The notes beneath the pieces were generated by a model. That model worked only from the letters and a program-made list of their open reading frames with translations, had not been told where the DNA came from and searched no databases. A stretch of 64,000 bases of DNA from Rhizobium mongolense USDA 1844 (lineage in GTDB: Bacteria > Pseudomonadota > Alphaproteobacteria > Rhizobiales > Rhizobiaceae), in assembly GCF_000419765.1 (NCBI RefSeq), contig NZ_ATTQ01000017.1, forward strand, positions 82,268-146,267, read 5' to 3'. Each line of letters starts with the position of its first letter. Within the stretch, counting starts at the first letter, position 1. Positions 58,975-64,000 of this stretch are shown here, in pieces. The position numbers and the translations under genes were made by a program.

Positions 58975-59925
58975 ATGAAGGGGCTCCGAACATCGATTCT
59001 TTCCTGCCTTTGTCTGCTTGTTTTCATCGCTGAAGCAGGGGGCCTTTTTGCGGCGGATGTGTCGCCCTGGAAGAGTTCAAACAACGCGCTGGTTGTCGAC
59101 GCCTATGAAATGAATGCGATCGATTGGCAGGCCCTGCTCAAGGACGAGCGCGTCGCGGCCTTTATTTCCAAGGCATCGGATGGTCTACCTGAGAGCTTCA
59201 GCTGCCAGGGAGAGCACCGTGGAGACACGTTTGCGCATTGCAAGACGATGTGGCGGAAATACGCGGTAAGCCGCGAGCTCTATACGAGCCGCCGCATGAT
59301 CGCACGACAGAACGGGTTGCTCTGGGGTGCCTACCATGTCGGCCGGCCCGGCAATCCCATCGACCAGGCCAATCACTTCCTCGACTATGCGACGCCGGAT
59401 GCGGACGATCTGATGGTCCTCGACATCGAAGGTATCGACCCCGATCTGTTCATGTCGCTCGAGGATGCGCAGATATTTGTCGGGCACATCAGGGCAAGAA
59501 CCGGACGCTATCCGATCCTTTACACCAACCATGATACGGCACGCTATATTGCCGCATATCGGCGCGACTACAGTGTACTGGCCAGGCTGCCCCTTTGGTA
59601 CGCGCGTTACAAGCCGGACATCCGCAAGGTCTTCCCGCTTGGGAACTGGCAGAACTATTTTCTCTGGCAGTTTTCATCCGCCAGCAACTGTTCAAAACGG
59701 CGTTGTCCTTATCGCGTGCCAGGCACGCTGACCGATATCGACGTGAACGTCGCAGCAATGTCCAAGGAGGAGTTGCGGCGTGCCTGGCCCCAAGGCGGTC
59801 TGCTGCGCCCTGCCGAGCCCGATCCTCCGCTAATCCTTGCAAAGATCGAATTCGGCTCCGTGCCGCTTGAACCGCGGCAACGTGACCTGATCGTAACGTC
59901 TTCGATCTCGCCGGACCGCCGCTGA
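58975..59925 (+). CDS. GH25-family lysozyme-like muramidase, exported
   Basis: A 316-residue protein with a signal peptide (ILSCLCLLVFIAEAGGLFAA). The GH25 domain follows: ALVVDAYEMNAIDWQALLK, LLWGAYHVGRPGNPIDQANH, the acidic D-x-E in LMVLDIEGIDPD, then YFLWQFSSASNC and TDIDVNVAA. GH25 enzymes hydrolyse the beta-1,4 bond of peptidoglycan. In rhizobia it could open the wall locally for secretion machinery or attack other bacteria; this is inference. The C-terminal tail after about residue 260 is unassigned. It stands alone on +. Confidence 0.87.
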   Translation: MKGLRTSILSCLCLLVFIAEAGGLFAADVSPWKSSNNALVVDAYEMNAIDWQALLKDERVAAFISKASDGLPESFSCQGEHRGDTFAHCKTMWRKYAVSRELYTSRRMIARQNGLLWGAYHVGRPGNPIDQANHFLDYATPDADDLMVLDIEGIDPDLFMSLEDAQIFVGHIRARTGRYPILYTNHDTARYIAAYRRDYSVLARLPLWYARYKPDIRKVFPLGNWQNYFLWQFSSASNCSKRRCPYRVPGTLTDIDVNVAAMSKEELRRAWPQGGLLRPAEPDPPLILAKIEFGSVPLEPRQRDLIVTSSISPDRR

Positions 59926-60089
59926 CGAGCACTTGATCAACCGGTCGCCGGTGGCGTCCAATCGAACCGGGTCTTCAGGGCATGCCGGATGGTAAAGGGA
60001 AACACCCTGTTAACCAATGCAGCCGGAAGTGGGGCAGGCCCGGAACCGTTCTGGGATGAAACCGTTCCCGCTTCGGGAGGAGCTGCGTC

Positions 60090-60335
60090 ATGAAAAGGGC
60101 TATCTGGGACACTCCAATCACTCTTGAGGATCCGGCAACGGGCATTATGCGAACGGTCAAGACCGTGCGGCAAGCCAAGTCGATGCTTGATCGTTCCTGG
60201 CCGGCTTATCATGGAAGCCAGTACCGACGAGCAGAGCAGATATGTGACGACGCTCTTAATGGCGGGTGCGACGGAACCAAAGCCCGGCAAGCATTCATCG
60301 CTGCAGCGGTCGAAGCGCACTTCCGTTTGAGCTGA
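60090..60335 (+). CDS. DUF982 family protein
   Basis: An 81-residue protein with the DUF982 pattern: TVRQAKSMLDRSWPAYHGSQ then ICDDALNGGCDGTKARQAFI and AAVEAHFRL. DUF982 proteins are small, common and multi-copy in Rhizobiales. Their function is unknown. CGGGAGGAG precedes the ATG. No partner gene is apparent. Confidence 0.85.
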   Translation: MKRAIWDTPITLEDPATGIMRTVKTVRQAKSMLDRSWPAYHGSQYRRAEQICDDALNGGCDGTKARQAFIAAAVEAHFRLS

Positions 60336-60380
60336 CAGAAAGTTCCACCGCCGTATGGGCAGCCCGCAAACAAGCGCGGG

Positions 60381-60599
60381 CTAACTTCCGATAAAGACGT
60401 GCATACCGCCATGCGCTGGCAGTCCGCGATAGATCAGCGGCTGGTGCTTGCGGCAGTACCATCGTGTGGCGCCGGTGCTCTCCTCGAAGCCGTAACAGCC
60501 CCATTGCGTGCAACGGATGCCCCTTGCATCTTCATGGTCGCAGTAATGGTTCTCATGGACGTTTGCACCCGGCGCTGTCGTGTGTCCTTCGAAACTCAT
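60381..60599 (-). CDS. Small Cys/His-rich protein
   Basis: A 72-residue protein. The middle, HENHYCDHEDARGIRCTQWG and RWYCRKHQPLIY, holds Cys and His pairs spaced like a zinc-binding motif. It has no signal peptide. The ATG at 60599 (MSFEGHTTAPG) has AAGGA upstream. The function is unknown. Resemblance is to small rhizobial hypothetical proteins. The frame extends upstream to 60815 but the extension is unlikely to be coding. Confidence 0.6.
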   Translation of the reverse strand: MSFEGHTTAPGANVHENHYCDHEDARGIRCTQWGCYGFEESTGATRWYCRKHQPLIYRGLPAHGGMHVFIGS

Positions 60600-60986
60600 C
60601 CTGGCAATCCTTCCAAGTGCGGTATTAAGCGCGTCCATTTTCGTTTGGGCAATCCCTGGAAATGCACCTCCAATCCTTCTGGTTCCTTCCAGAGATCGCA
60701 ATACCCATGACTTCGCCACCGTACCTTGACCATGCCTCTGATAAGTTTGTTTTCCGGCGCATTTTGATAGCTTGATTGCATTGCGCTGGAACTTACCAAC
60801 ACTCAAAAGTTGCACTTCCTGTCACGGGATGAATGACAATGTTTGTCAGCACCATTCATTTCTCGAAGCGTTTCGGCGTCACGTGCCGCACCAATGGAAT
60901 CGCCGCTCGATGACCTCAGCCGTGCTTGGCACGAAATTCACGCGGGCGCGTTCTAAGTCAAGGGCACGTGTGGTCGTGGAGGATTT
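60600..60986. other. Intergenic gap with no supported gene
   Basis: About 390 bp between two - strand genes. Short open frames exist but show no protein-like composition. No repeat or operator was recognised. Confidence 0.4.
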
Positions 60987-61367
60987 TCAGTATCGCGGTT
61001 CGGGCCTGGACGCGACATAGATCGCGGCAACCGCCATCAGAACCCCAGCGCCAATCATCGCAATTGCTGAGGGTCTGAAAAATACGAGCAGAATGAGAAA
61101 GCTGCAAATCATCGAGATACAGGCGACAAGCTTATGACGTCGCCGGATCGCCCCTTGGCGGCGCCAATTTCGGAGTGGCTCGCCGAAGCGCGGATGGGCA
61201 AGCAGCCAGCGCTCAAAGCGCGGGGAGGAGCGGGAGAATAGAGCAGCGGCAAGGATCAGGAACGGAGTCGTCGGAAGCAGCGGCACGAAGATACCAATAA
61301 CGCCGAGTGCAACGAAACCAAAGCCAAGGGCAGCAAGAAGCAACCGCACGGAATCTCCTTTCATCAA
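60987..61367 (-). CDS. DUF454 (YbaN-type) membrane protein
   Basis: A 126-residue protein with about three to four hydrophobic segments. The family motif GIFVPLLPTTPFLILAAALF is intact, followed by SRSSPRFERWLLAHPRFG. YbaN-type proteins are found in many proteobacteria and have no proven role. Two adjacent ATGs (61367 and 61364) are possible. It stands alone. Confidence 0.88.
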   Translation of the reverse strand: MMKGDSVRLLLAALGFGFVALGVIGIFVPLLPTTPFLILAAALFSRSSPRFERWLLAHPRFGEPLRNWRRQGAIRRRHKLVACISMICSFLILLVFFRPSAIAMIGAGVLMAVAAIYVASRPEPRY

Positions 61368-61584
61368 GCGGCTTCAGCTGTTCAACCGCTCCAAAGCGCC
61401 GATCGCCCTGCCGTTTCTCCTATCAACATACCATAGGGATGCGCGGAAAATAGGATTGCAGTGCGCGCCGTTCAACCTTGCGCAAATCCGCTTTTCCACC
61501 AAACCGAATATCTCGGTAAAAGCGACCAGGCATACAAGCACGCCTTGAAACGCGATTATGACAAGACCGGAAAGGGGATCCAGA

Positions 61585-61875
61585 ATGCAGATAACGCGCG
61601 ACGACAATGGTGACTTCATCCTCAATCCCGCAGAGCTTTCCTCGCGCTTCGGCCTCTCCGGAGCCGAGTTCAGGCGAAAACTGCAGATGGGATTGGTTGC
61701 GAGTACCGTGGAAATTGGTGAAGGCGAGGATCTCGGCCTGCAGCGGCTGAGCCTCAGGATCGGCAATCGCATTTGGCGCGCGATCCTCGACAACTCCGAT
61801 ACTGTCATTTCCGAAGAAATGGCCTTCGCCCGGGCTGGCACGATGAAAAGGAGCAGCCGCCGGAAGCTTACGTAG
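61585..61875 (+). CDS. DUF6522 family protein
   Basis: A 96-residue cytoplasmic protein. It opens MQITRDDNGDFILNPAELSS. The remaining text, LSGAEFRRKLQMGLVASTVE and GEGEDLGLQRLSLRIGNRIW, fits the DUF6522 family of small alphaproteobacterial proteins, sometimes found near respiratory genes. The ATG at 61585 is preferred over 61558. The function is unknown. Confidence 0.72.
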   Translation: MQITRDDNGDFILNPAELSSRFGLSGAEFRRKLQMGLVASTVEIGEGEDLGLQRLSLRIGNRIWRAILDNSDTVISEEMAFARAGTMKRSSRRKLT

Positions 61876-62359
61876 AAGCGGCTTTTCGCGACCTATTTCC
61901 GTTCATTCTTCTATCTTGCCGTGGGCAGGGGGCAGGGGCCTTGTCCTCGTCTGCAATACCCTTCGTAAAGGCCTTATGCCCCTGGGAGATGTCGCCATCA
62001 ACGTCGGGATCGTGCCGCGACCTTCGGCCTCAATGACGATCCCGGCATTGGTCGCTGCAAGGGTATCGAGGAACGTCGGGGTGATGAAACGCTCCAGGGC
62101 GAGAACACGGTCGAGGGAGATGTCGCCAATGACACGACACCGCAACGCGGCCTCGGGCCAAGCCAGAGGTGTAGTACAAGGAAATGGCGAGCGACAGAGG
62201 CGGTCAGCGTCTTCGACATCGGCACGCGCTTACTCGGCGGCGACCTCGGCTATCGCCAAATCTTAAGCCGGCGCCTAAACGGCAGGTGCACCGAGGGGCG
62301 CGATAAGCCTGGCCGCGTTCCGCTCTCAGGGGGCCTGCATATGGTCCGTCTGTCGTCCG
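61876..62359. other. Gap of about 480 bp, possible eroded sequence
   Basis: No supported gene. Short protein-like stretches appear on both strands (for example VSVFDIGTRLLGGDLGYRQ on + near 62210), but none has a start and continuous frame. It may be eroded coding sequence like the region further right. Confidence 0.35.
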
Positions 62360-62689
62360 CTAGCTTCGCGTTGCGTCCTCACTCTCCAAGGCTTCGGCAG
62401 CCATGTACATCAGGTCGTGCATCTTCTCGCGAAGAAGTGCTTCATCGGCAACCTGGCCGGCGGCACTGAAGTCCGCGAGAATCTTCTGCAGCAGATTCGC
62501 GTCTTCCGGCGAAGCGATGGCTATTGCCACAACCTCGTTCACATACGCGTCGACGTCGTTGCGGCCGATTGCAGCGGCAACCCATTCCGCCAGCAGGCGA
62601 TTTCGGCGGGCACGAACCTTCAGCGACCGCTCAAAGTCGAGAATGTATTTGTCTTCAAGCGCCCGTCTTCTATCGTCCAAGGATGTCAT
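62360..62689 (-). CDS. DUF1476 (ATP synthase zeta-inhibitor-like) protein
   Basis: A 109-residue protein. The N-terminal part, LDDRRRALEDKYILDFERSL and RARRNRLLAEWVAAAIGRN, matches the DUF1476 family. Its best known member is the zeta subunit that inhibits the F1-ATPase of alphaproteobacteria. The start differs from the classical TTFDDREKAFE, and the C-terminal half is longer in charged helices, so it looks like a diverged paralogue. The ATG at 62689 follows AAGGAG. It stands alone. Confidence 0.75.
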   Translation of the reverse strand: MTSLDDRRRALEDKYILDFERSLKVRARRNRLLAEWVAAAIGRNDVDAYVNEVVAIAIASPEDANLLQKILADFSAAGQVADEALLREKMHDLMYMAAEALESEDATRS

Positions 62690-62899
62690 GCGAAACTCCT
62701 TTCCTTGCCGCGGCGCAAACGGCCGTGAGCATCGAATGCGACCGGGCCGAAACAGGACTTTGCTTGTGCGCCATGACGTACCTCCGTTTTGAGGCGAGGA
62801 TGTGCGCGAGAGGCAAGGCGCGTTGATAGTGATCAAACCCGACCGTCTGAAAACGCTGTGAGAGGGTTAGCCGTTCCCAAATTGGTGCAGGACCCAAGG

Positions 62900-63250
62900 C
62901 CGCTCTCGAGTTCCTCCCGGCCTGAACGCCGGGGTATCCCGCAAGGTTCAGGATGATGACCGTCGCCATTGCGATGCAAGCGAGCATTCGGGATGCCCGT
63001 GAGCTTGCCGATCGCTATCCCAATGTCCCCTTGCTCGAGATCGAAGCTCTGAACATCGTTGATCTTAGATTTCTCGGCGGAACGGTGTGGACGGATGTGC
63101 GAATACGCGGTCACGACCGCGCGCGATGGTATATGCCGATGCCGAGTACGGGATGAAGGACTTCGAGCGGATCAAGTTCTCGAAGCTTCGTCACCAAGGC
63201 CGCTGTCGGCCCCGAAGCGGACGTTAGTCACCCGCTGGGCAATGGTTGGC
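62900..63250 (+). pseudogene. Decayed calcineurin-like metallophosphoesterase
   Basis: Two frames give connected family-like text. The first carries AIAMQASIRDARELADRYPN and RFLGGTVWTDVRIRG, close to the central VrFLGaTLWTD motif of small rhizobial metallophosphoesterases. After a shift at about 63120-63130 the text continues MVYADAEYGMKDFERIKFSK. The N-terminal metal-site motifs and the later GNHE/TH motifs are not found, so the gene is truncated and frameshifted. Assignment is by memory of the family; limits are approximate. Confidence 0.45.
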
Positions 63251-63429
63251 GATCACTGGCGCGACGCGATCGATAGTTTCGAGCGATATATCGTTCCAAG
63301 GATTCCACGATGGCCGAACCCGTACTGGCGCCCGCAACATGGTGTTGCGGCGTAGAAGGTTCGGATGATGACAACTTCGCATACGTTTTTTCGACGTTGA
63401 GGCAAACTTGCATTGCGCTTTTTTACGCT

Positions 63430-63535
63430 CGAATGCGTTTTTGACGGCGCTCGCCAGGATATGCTTGGCCGTATAGTGTTTTTCTACGGAAGAGGGTAAA
63501 TTAAACCGAATTTGAACAGGCGAATGCGTTTTTGA
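63430..63535. repeat. Pair of 15-bp direct repeats
   Basis: CGAATGCGTTTTTGA occurs at 63430-63444 and 63521-63535, 91 bp apart start to start. A partly similar sequence (CATACGTTTTTTCGA) lies near 63379. Only two exact copies exist, so this is neither a CRISPR array nor clearly an iteron set. Confidence 0.6.
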
Positions 63536-63549
63536 ATAGGTAAGCTTCA

Positions 63550-64000
63550 ACGATGAGCGAATTTCCAGTCGGACAGAATTGGCTGAGGACGCATCTGGGA
63601 TTGGATTGCCCCGCGCCAGCCGTGGAGTCCTGGTGCGGCCAGACGTCTCGGAAGACACATGTAGGAGAGGGTAGGGTCGTTGAGAAGTACCCTCTCGTCT
63701 ATGCTCCCGAAGAAAGCGTCGCGGGCATGCTCGCCGTTGGCCGCCACTCTGGATGCTCTCGCTTCGACACTACCCGCGTTGTTCCGTACCATTGCTTGCC
63801 TTCGCGGCCGACGCAATGGGGTAGGCGAACTGCTCGCCTTGTGAGGTGATGTAAACAAGGGTGTGCTCACGCGTGGCGATGACGATGGTTCCCCTTGCGC
63901 TTCGCGTCGATGGCTCCCGACGTTCTTGCCAAGGTTCCCGATAGCGAGGCACTGGCTCGTAATCCAGCGGTGGCGGATAAGGGCTGTACGGGTCGTCATA
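63550..64000 (-). pseudogene. Frameshifted L,D-transpeptidase (ErfK/YbiS-type), runs off the window
   Basis: From the window edge one - strand frame reads YSPYPPPLDYEPVPRYREP and then GTIVIATREHTLVYITSQGE, the N-terminal strand pair of the YkuD domain (compare TIVVDTxxxxLYxV in active proteins). It continues FAYPIASAAKASNGTEQRG and hits a TAG near 63771. In another frame EHPEWRPTASMPATLS follows, matching the next conserved block. The catalytic HGT and SxGCxR motifs are not found. The gene is broken; its 5' end lies beyond the window. Confidence 0.5.

Noticed and set aside
61916..62266. 116-codon + strand frame in the 61.9-62.3 kb gap
   Set aside because: Rich in R, S and A with no motif and no ribosome site; looks like non-coding or eroded sequence.
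63379..63535. Repeats considered as a CRISPR array or replication iterons
   Set aside because: Only two exact copies exist, at a spacing unlike CRISPR, with no cas genes or replication gene nearby.
1..64000. Search for tRNA, rRNA, insertion sequences, phage genes and cobalamin riboswitch
   Set aside because: No transposase, integrase or phage-like protein was seen, and no convincing RNA gene. A riboswitch for the cob genes, if any, would lie upstream of the window.

Overview
The window is high-GC, densely coded alphaproteobacterial chromosome. The gene content points to a Rhizobium-type member of the Rhizobiaceae: aerobic cobalamin genes, a HutF-type histidine pathway, a PrsDE/ExsH-like glycanase export locus, a DUF1612 (RHE_PE00001-type) protein, DUF982 and DUF6522 proteins, a DUF1476 zeta-like protein and many ABC sugar-uptake genes. 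No rRNA, tRNA, CRISPR array, insertion sequence or phage gene was seen. Identities rest on reading the translated sequences; no database search was run.

Layout. (1) 1-3.6 kb: end of cobI, then cobJ, cobL and cobM on + with cobK on -, a very compact late-corrin-ring block. (2) 3.9-11.2 kb: histidine utilisation, hutI-hutH-hutU-hutD on - and hutF-hutC on +, separated by a control region with a perfect palindrome that fits a HutC operator. (3) 11.3-15.2 kb: a DUF1612 protein, a Bax-inhibitor-1-like membrane protein, an ECF sigma/anti-sigma pair, and a vapBC toxin-antitoxin locus broken by several frameshifts. (4) 15.2-18.2 kb: copper regulator CueR and a Cu(I) P-type ATPase, with a textbook 19-bp-spacer MerR-type promoter. 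(5) 18.2-28.4 kb: treY, then an alpha-2-macroglobulin/penicillin-binding protein 1C pair. (6) 28.5-34.2 kb: a stand-alone receiver protein, a TetR/Bcr-type drug exporter pair, two LacI-type regulators and small proteins. (7) 34.6-43 kb: a LacI-controlled sugar operon (Gfo/Idh oxidoreductase, sugar-phosphate isomerase/epimerase, CUT1-type ABC transporter), followed by an aldo/keto reductase and a divergent LysR regulator. (8) 43-45.2 kb: small membrane, periplasmic and stress-type proteins. (9) 45.3-53.2 kb: a phosphate-starvation-like island: a Pho-box-like site, an ABC transporter with a glycerophosphodiesterase, an inositol-monophosphatase-family enzyme and a PhoX-type Tat-exported phosphatase. 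(10) 54-60 kb: type I secretion ATPase and adaptor, an RTX/GH16 glycanase as the likely cargo, and a GH25 lysozyme. (11) 60-64 kb: small orphan proteins and a decaying tail containing apparent remnants of a calcineurin-like phosphoesterase and an L,D-transpeptidase.

How the parts work together. The hut genes convert histidine to N-formylglutamate through formiminoglutamate deiminase; hutG is not in the window. The 34.6-40.8 kb operon couples uptake of an unknown sugar to oxidation and isomerisation, with two LacI-type operators in the promoter. The 45-53 kb island could capture organophosphates: PhoX in the periplasm, ABC import, then GDPD and an IMPase-family phosphatase inside. The 54-58.8 kb locus exports a glycanase that probably trims exopolysaccharide. 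The most interesting leads are the Pho-like island with unknown substrate, the unassigned sugar operon, the copper ATPase with YHS/HMBD modules in place of HMA domains, the possibly leaderless ECF promoter next to a broken vapBC, and the decayed 62-64 kb tail.
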